A DNA stretch of 38,959 bases. Source: an uncultured Akkermansia sp. (lineage in GTDB: Bacteria > Verrucomicrobiota > Verrucomicrobiia > Verrucomicrobiales > Akkermansiaceae). The stretch is taken from positions 1 to 38,959 of the forward strand of contig CANQGG010000015.1 of the NCBI GenBank assembly GCA_947601655.1. The letters are read 5' to 3'. Below are positions 1 to 8,582 of the stretch, one piece after another (the stretch's first letter is position 1; each line of letters begins with the position of its first letter). The notes under the pieces are model-generated. The model was given only the letters and a program-made list of their open reading frames with translations. It made no database searches and was not told the DNA's origin. The position numbers and the translations under genes were made by a program.

Positions 1-104
1 GAGAATGCAAGGCTGAGGTGCCGATTTTTTATCTCATCCCTTCAGTATCTGTCTCAGCGAATTTGCCGGAGACCCTTTTTTGTGCTCCGGAGCAGGGAAA
101 AGAT

Positions 105-133
105 TTGCCAGCAGGTGGACTTTGTGCTTTAAT
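105..133 (+). promoter_or_regulatory. Promoter of the B12-regulated operon
   Basis: TTGCCA (105-110), a 17-nt spacer and TTTAAT (128-133) form a good sigma-70-like promoter. Transcription would start near 140, giving a leader of about 200 nt that contains the cobalamin riboswitch. This is a motif-only prediction. Confidence 0.6.
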
Positions 134-149
134 GCTGTACGTTCTTCCG

Positions 150-296
150 GGACTTCTTCGGGAACTCAGGGGGAACATCTCTTCAGGAGGCGACTTGGGA
201 GTCGCAGGCAATAGATGGGAAAGGCTGTGAGAATCAGCCGCTGTGCCGCAACCGTGATGTCCGCGAGACGGACTCAGTCGGAACACCAGCCAGAAG
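150..296 (+). promoter_or_regulatory. Cobalamin (B12) riboswitch
   Basis: The leader holds the conserved core of a cobalamin riboswitch. There is a GGGAA block (218-222), a P3-like stem GGCTG/CAGCC around GTGAGAAT (223-239), the B12-box-like CCGCAACCGTGA (246-257), a small P6-like hairpin GTCCG/CGGAC (259-273) and the closing AGTCGGAACACCAGCC (276-291). The form is compact, and the pairing partners of P1 are not clear, so the 5' boundary is approximate. Just downstream, GGTG/CACC (310-323) or CCGGT/ACCGG (308-333) can form alternative hairpins that would hide the start region of the next gene. That suits control of translation initiation, with B12 binding lowering expression of the uptake operon. 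Confidence 0.85.
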
Positions 297-344
297 GGAG
301 ACCGAACCCGGTGGCGAGACACCACCTAACCGGCATCGACAAAA

Positions 345-2348
345 ATGAAGAAATACACGATGTGCTCCCTTGCGGAGCTACCTGCGCTTGCCCTTGCAGT
401 GGCAAGTTGTTATTGCACCTGCGCATTGGCGCAGAATGAGGTCCCGGCATCTGCCGCGGCGCAGCCGAAAGCTGATGAAGAGACGGAGCTGGCACCGGTC
501 ACGGTATCTGCCCACGAAGGCGTTGCCGTGCCGTACGATTCAACCGGCGTATCAGTGAGTATTCTGGATATTCCCCAGTTGAAAAAAGAGGGCATTTACA
601 CACTCTCAGAGGCTCTCACTACCGTTCCGGGCGTGTATGTGCTGCCCGGGGGTGGGGCGTACCAGCGGGGAAATGTCTCGAAGCCCGTCATTCGAGGATT
701 GAATTCGGACAAATACGTGCTGCCGATGATCGATGGGATGCGACTGAATGGGCTGGCGAGCTTGAATGGTCTCGTCACTTCCAATGTGGTGGCACGCACC
801 CCGGTGTTCGGTCTCGGCGCCCTGGAGCTTGTCCGCGGGGCAGAGGGCGCCGTGTATGGCAGCGGCGCGATGGGCGGCGTCCTTTACATGGAAACGCCCG
901 AGGGGAAGGGGGAACCAGGCGCTTCGCTCTTCAACGAATACGGCAGCTTTGATTCCTATACGGGGAATTTCACGGCGCAGGGGCGCGTCGAAAATACTGC
1001 TTTCTATGTTTCCTCAACCTATGAGCACAGTAACAATGATATCCACTACGAGGACGGCAGAAAACCTCAGATGAAGCATGCGGGGCGCTATCAAAACTAC
1101 TCCCAGGCTGTGCGGTTGGATCAGTACCTCAACGAAAAAAATAAGCTTGTATTCACTTACCGGCGAGAGGATGCCCGGTATAGCGATGTCACCGGGCAAG
1201 GATTGTATGCTTTCCGCACAAATCTATTGACGGTTAAATATCAAGGAGAAATAACACGCAAGTTGACATCAGGCCTGATGTTTGGGTACTACGACGAGGA
1301 CAAGACCCTTGGAGCTCATGGAACGAATCCATACGGCGAAACCGTTTATGAGATGGATAACGTGCAGCTCGAATGGCGGAACTTGTTCAAATGGAACGAG
1401 ACAAACAAGACAACTGCGGGTGTGTCCTGGGTGCGTTCTGATTTTGACATGCTGAAGGGAGGACAGGAGGTGCCATCCAATAGCGATTTGGACAGTGTCA
1501 TCAGTTTCTTTGCCGAGCATAGCGTAGAACCCGTAAAAGGATGGACAAGTACAGTCGCGGCGCGTCTCGACCAGAGCAGTGTTTACAATGCTCTTTTCAC
1601 GCTACGAGCCGCGACGAACTACAAGTTCAACCGGGAGCGTACGCGCCTGTACGCGTCGGCCGGACGTGGCTATGCGGCGCCCAGCGCCTTCGAACGGAGC
1701 AATGGAAGTTGCTATGTGCCGGACTGGGGGTGCACATACCATGGGAATCCTGACCTCGATTGTGAGACTAACTGGAGTGCCGACTTCGGTGCGGAGCAGG
1801 AATGGCGGAAGGATCATTTTGTTTCTGCAACCCTCTTTTGGGCGCGGACGGAGGATGCTATCCAGGCGGTGGATCCGGTCGGTACGTACAGAGACTACTA
1901 CTACATCAACAAAGCAGGGCACCAAACCTTTCAAGGGGTGGAGTTCGCTACGCGAGGGCTATTGAGTGCGCCATGGAGAATCGGTTACAAGTTTGCCTGG
2001 ACCATAACCAGCCCGAAAGACAGTTCCACGGACCGGCAGGTTGCCGACAGCGCGCGCCAGGTATGGAGTGCGGATGTCTACACGAACCCAGTGGAGAAAT
2101 TGACGACGGGACTCGGGCTTGCTGCCGCTGTGGGACGGATGGATAGCTCCGGGCAAAAGCGCATCGATGACTACGTCGTCTTGCGCTGGTACGCGCACTA
2201 CGAGGTGAATGACCATTTGAGTTTATCCTTACGCGTGGAGAATCTCACGAACCAGAAATTCGTGACGTCATCTTTCAACGCCGCTCCGGGAACGGGAATC
2301 ATTTCTCCCGGAACAGCGGTGTACGGCGGCTGCACAATCAAGTTCTGA
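345..2348 (+). CDS. TonB-dependent receptor, BtuB-like (cobalamin/corrinoid uptake)
   Basis: This is an outer-membrane active transporter that probably imports cobalamin or a related corrinoid with energy from TonB. The 667-residue protein has an N-terminal signal peptide (about 1-29, ending ALAQ). A TonB-box-like stretch follows (ELAPVTVSA, about 49-57), then the plug domain (about 65-190, with LSEALTTVPGV, RGLNSDKYVLPMIDGMR and VRGAEGAVYGSGAMGG). The remainder is a 22-strand-type barrel ending in a terminal phenylalanine. The start at 345 sits immediately after the riboswitch. It is the first gene of an operon with a solute-binding protein and a TonB gene. The substrate is inferred from the riboswitch and general BtuB likeness; other TonB receptors can sit under B12 riboswitches. 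Confidence 0.88.
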   Translation: MKKYTMCSLAELPALALAVASCYCTCALAQNEVPASAAAQPKADEETELAPVTVSAHEGVAVPYDSTGVSVSILDIPQLKKEGIYTLSEALTTVPGVYVLPGGGAYQRGNVSKPVIRGLNSDKYVLPMIDGMRLNGLASLNGLVTSNVVARTPVFGLGALELVRGAEGAVYGSGAMGGVLYMETPEGKGEPGASLFNEYGSFDSYTGNFTAQGRVENTAFYVSSTYEHSNNDIHYEDGRKPQMKHAGRYQNYSQAVRLDQYLNEKNKLVFTYRREDARYSDVTGQGLYAFRTNLLTVKYQGEITRKLTSGLMFGYYDEDKTLGAHGTNPYGETVYEMDNVQLEWRNLFKWNETNKTTAGVSWVRSDFDMLKGGQEVPSNSDLDSVISFFAEHSVEPVKGWTSTVAARLDQSSVYNALFTLRAATNYKFNRERTRLYASAGRGYAAPSAFERSNGSCYVPDWGCTYHGNPDLDCETNWSADFGAEQEWRKDHFVSATLFWARTEDAIQAVDPVGTYRDYYYINKAGHQTFQGVEFATRGLLSAPWRIGYKFAWTITSPKDSSTDRQVADSARQVWSADVYTNPVEKLTTGLGLAAAVGRMDSSGQKRIDDYVVLRWYAHYEVNDHLSLSLRVENLTNQKFVTSSFNAAPGTGIISPGTAVYGGCTIKF

Positions 2349-2351
2349 CGA

Positions 2352-4172
2352 GTGATGATGAAGCGGGTATGGTGGGTTCTTTTGCTGCTGCTTGCGGCGG
2401 TGGGGAGCATCGGGTGGTGGGCTGTGCAGAGTGTACAGACCGCGCCCGAGCTCGGCATCGCCCAGGAGGAGGAGAACCTGCCGCCCGCTTCCTATCCGGC
2501 GGGCTTTGCGGAGCGGCTTGGACGACTGCGCGGGGTAAACATCGTGTTGTCTTCTGAAAGGGAAATTCCAAAGAATTTGGCGTGGAGAAGCGGGAAGAAT
2601 GAGCCGCCGCTGGGCGATTCACGAGCCGTGCGCGGCGGTACGGTGCGGCTGGCAAGTCCCGGTCCTTATCCGGACAATCTTTTGGTGTTCGGCAGCCCCA
2701 CGCCGCAGTTTCTGCATGCGAACATCTTTGAGCGCGTGGAGATGCCCTTCATTGAGCAACATCCCGCTACGCGGCGTCCCATCCCCGGCGTGGCAGAGGC
2801 GTGGGCGGTGCAGGGGCGTACCGTTTATTTCCGCCTCCATCCCGCCGCGCGCTACACCAACGGGCGTCCCGTGCGCGCCGGAGATTACGCACTCGGGGCG
2901 CTTCTGAGGGCGGAGGCGGGAGACGCGGGGTGGGAGACTCTTTGCCGCGCGGCGGAGGAGCTGCGCGTGTACGGGGATAGCGTGGTGGCGCTCACTCTGC
3001 GGGAAGAGGGACCTCTCCCTGAGTTGCGAGCTTCCGGATTGCTTCACGCGGCAGAGCCGGGGTTCTACGCCGAGGTTGGAGATGATTATGCCGAACGGTA
3101 CGCCTGGCGGGTCCCTCCCACGACCGGGGCATACAGTGTCCGGCGTGTGGAGAAGGGACGCATGGTAGAGCTGCGGCGGGTGCGTCATTGGTGGGCGGAA
3201 GATCTGCCCCAGCGCCGTGGAACGTGCAATGTGGACGCCGTGCAGTACTACTTCCTCACGGATGAGGCGCAGGCGTGGGAGTTTCTTCTGCGCGGGAAGT
3301 TGGACCTCGTTCAGACGCGCCACATCGCTTCCTGGCATCGGTACGAACACACACCGGGGTTGGAGCGCATAGAGTACGACACTGATACCCCGCAGCCGCC
3401 TTACGGTGTCGCACTGAATGCGCGAACCATCCCGGAACTTGCAGTGCGCAGGGGGTTATCGGCGGCACTTGATATGGATCGCGCCATTGCCCTTATTTTT
3501 CGCGGAGAGGGAAGGCGCCTGCAATCCTTTTTCGAGGGATACGGCATGCTTCCGTCGAAAAAAAATCAGCAATACGACCCCGTCCGGGCTCGTCAGCACT
3601 TCGCCCGGGCGGGATACTCCACGCCCGGAGAGGACGGGATTCTCCGCCGCGTGCGGGATGGGAGGGAAGAAAAGCTCTCCTTTCGTTTTTGCTACGTTCC
3701 CTCGGAAAAGGTGAGCGCTCTGGTTGAAGTTCTCCGAGAGAGTGCACGGGCTTGCGGGGCGGAAATTGTGGCGGAGCCTCTGCCCTGGCAGCTTTGCGCT
3801 CAGCAAGTGCGGGAGGGAAAACATGAGCTGACTTTTTGGGCGACGGTGCCCGCGGAGCCCTTGCCGGAGCCGGAGCGATATTTTTCATCGACCGCGCGCG
3901 GCGATGAAGCGCCGTTCGGACTGACGGAGGCAGAGATGGATGCCGCGTTGAGGGAATGTGATCAAGCAACGGATCTTCCGTCCTTCGCCGCAGCATTAGA
4001 AAAGGTCGATCGTCTCATCTGCGAGCTCGCCGTTTGGGTTCCCGGGTGGCGGGAGGATCGCGTACGCGTTCTGCATGCTCCGCGTCTGCATTTTCCGAAA
4101 TTGCCAGGACGTTACTACGATGTGATGGACAACCCCACATTCTGGTGCACTCCGGAAAGGAGGGGACGGTGA
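2352..4172 (+). CDS. Extracellular solute-binding protein, family 5 (DppA/OppA/NikA-like)
   Basis: The 606-residue protein carries the SBP family 5 fold signatures. These are GGTVRLASPG near residue 95, then PGVAEAWAV with YFRLHPAARYTNGRPVRAGDYALG, and VRRGLSAALDMDRAI farther on. The N-terminus is one hydrophobic segment (about 5-27) with no lipobox cysteine, so it may be a periplasmic protein held by an uncleaved anchor. GTG at 2352, or ATG at 2355 or 2358, are all possible starts; the gap to the receptor stop is only 3 nt, so translation is probably coupled. Family 5 proteins bind peptides, nickel chelates or other small solutes. No ABC permease or ATPase is in view, so the partner transporter is unknown. 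Co-expression under the B12 riboswitch suggests a role with corrinoids, cobalt or a chelate, but this is inference. Confidence 0.85.
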   Translation: MMMKRVWWVLLLLLAAVGSIGWWAVQSVQTAPELGIAQEEENLPPASYPAGFAERLGRLRGVNIVLSSEREIPKNLAWRSGKNEPPLGDSRAVRGGTVRLASPGPYPDNLLVFGSPTPQFLHANIFERVEMPFIEQHPATRRPIPGVAEAWAVQGRTVYFRLHPAARYTNGRPVRAGDYALGALLRAEAGDAGWETLCRAAEELRVYGDSVVALTLREEGPLPELRASGLLHAAEPGFYAEVGDDYAERYAWRVPPTTGAYSVRRVEKGRMVELRRVRHWWAEDLPQRRGTCNVDAVQYYFLTDEAQAWEFLLRGKLDLVQTRHIASWHRYEHTPGLERIEYDTDTPQPPYGVALNARTIPELAVRRGLSAALDMDRAIALIFRGEGRRLQSFFEGYGMLPSKKNQQYDPVRARQHFARAGYSTPGEDGILRRVRDGREEKLSFRFCYVPSEKVSALVEVLRESARACGAEIVAEPLPWQLCAQQVREGKHELTFWATVPAEPLPEPERYFSSTARGDEAPFGLTEAEMDAALRECDQATDLPSFAAALEKVDRLICELAVWVPGWREDRVRVLHAPRLHFPKLPGRYYDVMDNPTFWCTPERRGR

Positions 4173-4891
4173 AGCGGCCCTCCTCCTCCCCTCGCGCCGT
4201 TGCGGCATTCGCGTGCACGCTGCTGATGCTCAGCGGTGTGGCTCTGCTGCTTGCGGTGATTCACTCGGCACGGCGAGCAGGGGAACAGGAGGGAATTGCG
4301 ACACACTGCTTTTTTGTCCCGCCGGCGGAGCAACAAACACCTCGGGAAGAGCCGGAGGCTGTGCAACCCCTGCCGGAGATTACGGGTGCAATTTCTCCTT
4401 CGGCGGTAGAGAGTCCCGATGTGACTGTTGTTTGCGAAATGTCGCCACCGGAGCTTGAAGAGGTGGAATTTCCCTCTTTTTCATTCCCGGAACCTGAGCT
4501 TGCCGCCGTCGATGAAGCTCTCTTTACGTCTCGTCGCCGTTCGTCTGCTGTGCCCGCCCGCGTTGCTCAGTCCGTTCGAGCCGTCGCACAACTGGATTCA
4601 GAACCGAAAGGAGACTACACCCCCCCTGCGTACCAATCTGCCCCCTTGCCTCCGTACCCGCCTGCCATGCGACAGAGAGGGGTGGAGGGCACCTCACGCC
4701 TGCGGATTTTTCTGGATGCGCGGGGAACGCCGAGGAAGGTGGAACTCGCCGGCAGCAGCGGTCACGGTGAATTGGATGCCGTTGCTCGCAGTTGGGTGTT
4801 GGAACATTGGACTTTCTCGCCTGCCCGTCGTGGCGCTGTGGCGGTAGCATCCACTGTGGTAGTGCGGGTTCGTTTTGTGATTGATGGATAA
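4169..4891 (+). CDS. Energy transducer TonB
   Basis: The 240-residue protein links the proton motive force to the outer-membrane receptor encoded two genes upstream. It has a cytoplasmic start, one transmembrane segment (about 10-34), a periplasmic acidic and proline-containing linker, and a C-terminal TonB domain. That domain runs from PLPPYPPAMRQRGVEGT, with YP and a conserved G, through LDAVARSWVLEHWTFSPA to VVVRVRFVI. I chose GTG at 4169 because it overlaps the preceding stop (GTGA) and follows GGAGGGG at about 4159-4165; a longer frame runs inside the upstream gene. ExbB and ExbD are not present here, so this TonB must use a complex encoded elsewhere. It is probably a dedicated partner for the BtuB-like receptor. 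Confidence 0.88.
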   Translation: MKRPSSSPRAVAAFACTLLMLSGVALLLAVIHSARRAGEQEGIATHCFFVPPAEQQTPREEPEAVQPLPEITGAISPSAVESPDVTVVCEMSPPELEEVEFPSFSFPEPELAAVDEALFTSRRRSSAVPARVAQSVRAVAQLDSEPKGDYTPPAYQSAPLPPYPPAMRQRGVEGTSRLRIFLDARGTPRKVELAGSSGHGELDAVARSWVLEHWTFSPARRGAVAVASTVVVRVRFVIDG

Positions 4892-4920
4892 AAAGTTGCA
4901 ATTCGTTGCAGAGAGCAGGG

Positions 4921-4949
4921 TTGACACGCGTGGAGGTGTGGGGTAAAAT
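4921..4949 (+). promoter_or_regulatory. Promoter of the purine cluster
   Basis: TTGACA (4921-4926), 17-nt spacer, TAAAAT (4944-4949). It is near consensus and lies 33 nt upstream of purC. No terminator is visible after tonB, so some read-through from the B12 operon is possible. Confidence 0.75.
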
Positions 4950-4982
4950 CTCGCGGGCAAGAATTTTCCCCTGACAAACGCC

Positions 4983-5687
4983 ATGGAACCAATTTACGAA
5001 GGAAAGGCCAAACGCCTCTACACGACCGATGATCCGAACGTTTTGCGCATGGAGTACAAAGACTCCGCAACCGCTTTCAACGGCGTAAAGAAGGAAGACT
5101 TCGAGAACAAGGGGCGCATGAACAAAGCAATCACGCTCATCATCTACCGCATGTTGGAGGAAAAGGGCGTGAAAACACACCTCGTGGGGGATTTGGACGA
5201 CATCAACCTGCTGGTGAAAAAGGTGTCCATCATGCCGCTGGAGGTGATCGTGCGCAATGTGGCGGCGGGTTCCTTCTCCAAGCGTATGGGGGTAAAGGAA
5301 GGTACAGCTTTCGGCAAACCCATTGTGGAGTTTTCTTACAAGGATGATTCTCTCAATGACCCCTTCATCAATGATGACTATGCCCGGGAGATGGGTGCCG
5401 CTACCGAGGAGGAGTGCGCCTACATTAAAAAGATGGCTCTGCTTATCAACGACACCCTCAAGGAATTTTTCCTCAAGGCCAACCTGCGTCTCATTGACTT
5501 CAAGATCGAGTTCGGACGCCTGAGCACAGAGCCTTCGCAAATCGTGCTGGCAGACGAAATTACACCCGATACTTGCCGCTTGTGGGACGTGGAGACCGGG
5601 AAGAAGATGGACAAGGATCGCTTCCGCCAGGGGCTCGGTGAGTTCATGGAATCGTATGCAGAGGTACTCAACCGCTTGCAGAAGTAA
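4983..5687 (+). CDS. purC: Phosphoribosylaminoimidazole-succinocarboxamide synthase
   Basis: PurC joins aspartate to CAIR with ATP to give SAICAR in de novo purine synthesis. The 234-residue protein has the usual bacterial length and landmarks. These are YEGKAKRLY at the N-terminus (ATP loop), DSATAFNG, RNVAAGSFSKRMG (residues about 88-100), LIDFKIEFG and ADEITPDTCRLWD near the C-terminus. ATG at 4983 follows a strong promoter. It leads a purine cluster with PurS-like, PurL and PurQ genes, which catalyse the FGAM synthase step earlier in the same pathway. Confidence 0.97.
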   Translation: MEPIYEGKAKRLYTTDDPNVLRMEYKDSATAFNGVKKEDFENKGRMNKAITLIIYRMLEEKGVKTHLVGDLDDINLLVKKVSIMPLEVIVRNVAAGSFSKRMGVKEGTAFGKPIVEFSYKDDSLNDPFINDDYAREMGAATEEECAYIKKMALLINDTLKEFFLKANLRLIDFKIEFGRLSTEPSQIVLADEITPDTCRLWDVETGKKMDKDRFRQGLGEFMESYAEVLNRLQK

Positions 5688-5717
5688 GAGGAGGTGTCTA
5701 ATCCGTTGATTTGAGCC

Positions 5718-6167
5718 ATGTCCAAGCTAACTTTTGAGGTGTTCAGCCGTTTCCAGGCGGCGACGGATGCCAACAAGCTTCTCTATACCCCGATAGCCGA
5801 TAAACTCACGTACAATCACACCCGTTACTACACGGCAGAGTGCGAGGGGGACGAGAAGGCTGCGCGCGATTATCTGCGCCGCGTGCTGGTGGATCCCATC
5901 TCACAGAAGGTGCAGGAGGACGATACGCCCGCGCTCACCGGGGATCTCTTCTGCATCTCTTACGGTATCAAAAAGGGAGCGTTGGACCTGGAAAAGGAAG
6001 CCATTCTTGCCAACTACGCCGGGAGAAAGGGACTGCCCTTCACCCTGAAATCCCTCACCATCACCCAGAGAATCTATATTTTCGGCGAGGGCGACAAGGA
6101 AGCCTTGTCCGCACGATTCTGCAAAGACGTGTGCAACCCCGCTATCCACACCTGGAGCGTACGCTAA
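5718..6167 (+). CDS. PurS-like subunit of FGAM synthase (long form)
   Basis: This 149-residue protein sits exactly where purS is expected, between purC and purL. I infer that it is the small subunit that bridges PurL and PurQ in the phosphoribosylformylglycinamidine synthase complex. It contains RDYLRRVLVDPISQKV (about 50-65), resembling the helix and DP motif of PurS-type domains, and LKSLTITQRIYIFGEG near the end. Canonical PurS is about 80 residues. The doubled length suggests a fused PurS dimer like the N-terminal domain of large single-chain PurL. Its stop is 6 nt before purL. A purine-rich GAGGAGGTG lies about 20 nt upstream of the ATG, rather far for a ribosome site. The family assignment relies on context more than on sequence motifs. 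Confidence 0.65.
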   Translation: MSKLTFEVFSRFQAATDANKLLYTPIADKLTYNHTRYYTAECEGDEKAARDYLRRVLVDPISQKVQEDDTPALTGDLFCISYGIKKGALDLEKEAILANYAGRKGLPFTLKSLTITQRIYIFGEGDKEALSARFCKDVCNPAIHTWSVR

Positions 6168-6173
6168 ACGACC

Positions 6174-8570
6174 ATGCCTGCTACCTACCGCACGATACCA
6201 GTTCGCGAGCTGAGTGAGGAAGAGCTCACTGCGTTGAGCCGCGATATGAAACTTTCGCTTTCCTCGGAAGATATGCTCGTGGTGCAGCAGATTTTCTGCG
6301 AGATTGACCGCGAGCCGACGGATGTGGAGCTCGAGGTCATCGCTCAGACGTGGTCTGAGCACTGCAAGCATCGCATCTTTGCCGCCACTGTGCAGCATAC
6401 CGTCGATGGCAAGCAGGAGGAAATCCGCAGCATGTACAAGACCTTCATCCAGCGTCCCAGCAAGGAAATCATGGCCCGCAAACCGGGCTTTGTGCTCAGT
6501 TGCTTTGTGGATAATGCGGGATTTATCAAACTGGATGATAAGCTTTCCGTTTGCCTGAAGGCGGAGACGCACAACCATCCGAGCGCCATCGAACCCTACG
6601 CGGGGGCAAACACGGGATTGGGTGGGGTGATTCGCGATATTCTCGGTGCGGGAAAGGGGGCTAAGCCTATCGCCAACCTCGATGTGTTCTGCTTCGGCGC
6701 CCCTGACACGCCGGAATCCCTCACTGAGGGACACAACATCATCCATCCCCTCGGCATCATGCGTGGCGTGGTGCACGGCGTGCGTGACTACGGCAACCGA
6801 ATGGGCATTCCCACCACCTCAGGCGCCATCCAGTTTGACCCGGCATACATCTACAACCCGCTTGTATTCTGCGGCACGGCAGGAGTCATTCCTCAGACGG
6901 ACATTGCCAAGGAGATGAAGCCAGGGCTGGCAGTGGTTGTCATCGGTGGGCGCACCGGTAAGGATGGTCTGCATGGGGCCACGTTCTCTTCCGCCGCTAT
7001 GGGAGAAGCCTCCGCCGAAGAGGACCAGCAGGCCGTGCAGATCGGCAATCCCATCGAGGAGAAAAAGACGCTGGATGTGATTCTGGAGGCGCGCGAGCGG
7101 GGGCTTATTGAGTTTGTGACGGACTGCGGCGCCGGTGGTTTCTCCTCTGCTGCGGGTGAAATGCTCTCTGAGACAGGCGGCAATGTGTATTTGGATCGCG
7201 CTCCGCTGAAAGAGGGGAATATGCAGTCCTGGCAGATATTCCTCTCCGAGTCCCAGGAACGCATGGTGCTTGCCGTGAAGCCGGAAAACGTGCCGGAGTT
7301 GCAGCGCCTTGCCGATACTTTTCAGACAGAAATGACCGTCCTGGGCGAGTCGAATGACTCCGGTGTGCTGCGCGTGTGGCACCATGGGGAAACGGTCTGC
7401 GAGCTGGATAACTCCAAGTTGCACGAAGCGCCCACGAAGCATCTGACTTCCGTCTTTACCTCCTCCCCGTCTCGCGTTGGCATCGCGCTGGATGATACGC
7501 ATCTCGGAGCAGATCTGAAGGGGGTATTCGGCGATTTTGCCGTGGTGTCTCGCGAGCCGATCATTCGAGAGTACGACCACGAAGTGCAGGGCAATACAGT
7601 GCTCAAGCCCCTCGCCGGGGCCGCTGCCGACGCCCCGCAGGATGCTTCGGTGATTGATATTGACGGATCCGACAAGTTGATGAGTCTCGCTCTGGCGATT
7701 CTTCCGGAATGGGGGAAGACGGATCCTTACGCCATGGGCACCGGCACCGTGGATGAAACCGTGCGCCAGCTCATCATCTCTGGCACGAACCCGGATAAGG
7801 TTGCCCTGCTTGACAATTTCTGCATGGGCAATCCCGAGAGCCCGGTGGAACTTGGGCGCCTCGTGGAATGCGCCAAGGGTATTCGCGATGCTGCTCTCGC
7901 CTACGGTGCGCCGTATGTCTCCGGCAAGGATTCTTTCTACAATTATTTCGAAACCGAGCATGGTCCGGTGAATATCCCGGTAACCTTCCTCTGCTCCGGC
8001 TTCGGCGTGGTGGAGGATGTTTCCCATGTCTGCGGCGCGTCCCTGCGCAGGAGCGACAGCGTCCTTTTCCTTGTGGGCAACACGGAAGATGAGCTGGGCG
8101 GCTCCGTTTATGCCCGCCGACACAGCATTGTCGAGGCCAGGGTTCCGCAGACGGATTGCACGGCGAATTTTGCGATTTACAAGCAGTATTACGAGCGCGC
8201 CCTCACAAAAGGTCTCGTTCTCGCTGCGCACGATTTATCGGAGGGCGGACTGGTTGTTGCTGCGGCTGAAATGGCCTTCTCCGGCAAGGGCGGCCTGTGC
8301 ATCGATCTGGACAAGCTGCCAACGGCGCACGGCTGGAAGAATCTGATAGTTCCCTGTTTTGCAGAGAGTACAGGGCGCTTCCTCGTCGAGGTAGATCCCG
8401 ATATGGCAGATGACTTTGCCTCAGCGATGGAGGGGACGCCCTGCGCCCGCGTCGGCTACGCTACAAGTGACGGGAAACTCACGCTGACATCCGGCGGCAA
8501 GGTGGCGCTTCAGGAGGAAATCGCCGCGCTCAAACATATCTGGAAACACGGACTCACCCCTTACTATTGA
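6174..8570 (+). CDS. purL: Phosphoribosylformylglycinamidine synthase, PurL subunit
   Basis: PurL is the synthetase subunit that converts FGAR and ammonia to FGAM using ATP. The 798-residue protein has REPTDVELEVIAQTWSEHCKHRIF (residues about 43-66), the substrate-binding ETHNHPSAIEPYAGANTGLGG (about 131-151), the mid-chain GKTDPYAMGTGTVDETVR and HDLSEGGL near 685. It lacks both a PurS domain at the N-terminus and a glutaminase at the C-terminus, matching the separate genes on each side. The SEHCKHRIF motif looks closer to large single-chain PurL enzymes than to the short Bacillus type. ATG at 6174 follows the previous stop by 6 nt without a clear Shine-Dalgarno sequence. Confidence 0.95.
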   Translation: MPATYRTIPVRELSEEELTALSRDMKLSLSSEDMLVVQQIFCEIDREPTDVELEVIAQTWSEHCKHRIFAATVQHTVDGKQEEIRSMYKTFIQRPSKEIMARKPGFVLSCFVDNAGFIKLDDKLSVCLKAETHNHPSAIEPYAGANTGLGGVIRDILGAGKGAKPIANLDVFCFGAPDTPESLTEGHNIIHPLGIMRGVVHGVRDYGNRMGIPTTSGAIQFDPAYIYNPLVFCGTAGVIPQTDIAKEMKPGLAVVVIGGRTGKDGLHGATFSSAAMGEASAEEDQQAVQIGNPIEEKKTLDVILEARERGLIEFVTDCGAGGFSSAAGEMLSETGGNVYLDRAPLKEGNMQSWQIFLSESQERMVLAVKPENVPELQRLADTFQTEMTVLGESNDSGVLRVWHHGETVCELDNSKLHEAPTKHLTSVFTSSPSRVGIALDDTHLGADLKGVFGDFAVVSREPIIREYDHEVQGNTVLKPLAGAAADAPQDASVIDIDGSDKLMSLALAILPEWGKTDPYAMGTGTVDETVRQLIISGTNPDKVALLDNFCMGNPESPVELGRLVECAKGIRDAALAYGAPYVSGKDSFYNYFETEHGPVNIPVTFLCSGFGVVEDVSHVCGASLRRSDSVLFLVGNTEDELGGSVYARRHSIVEARVPQTDCTANFAIYKQYYERALTKGLVLAAHDLSEGGLVVAAAEMAFSGKGGLCIDLDKLPTAHGWKNLIVPCFAESTGRFLVEVDPDMADDFASAMEGTPCARVGYATSDGKLTLTSGGKVALQEEIAALKHIWKHGLTPYY

Positions 8571-8582
8571 TTTTTTCGAGCC

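Noticed and set aside
66..90. CCGGAG/CTCCGG hairpin near the window start
   Set aside because: It lies upstream of the operon promoter, and the T-run is in the loop rather than after the stem; no function can be assigned.
4524..5540. 338-codon open frame on the minus strand
   Set aside because: It covers the end of tonB and most of purC in antisense; both plus-strand genes are certain.
6819..8231. 470-codon open frame on the minus strand
   Set aside because: It is antisense to purL, has no family motifs and reflects the codon pattern of purL.
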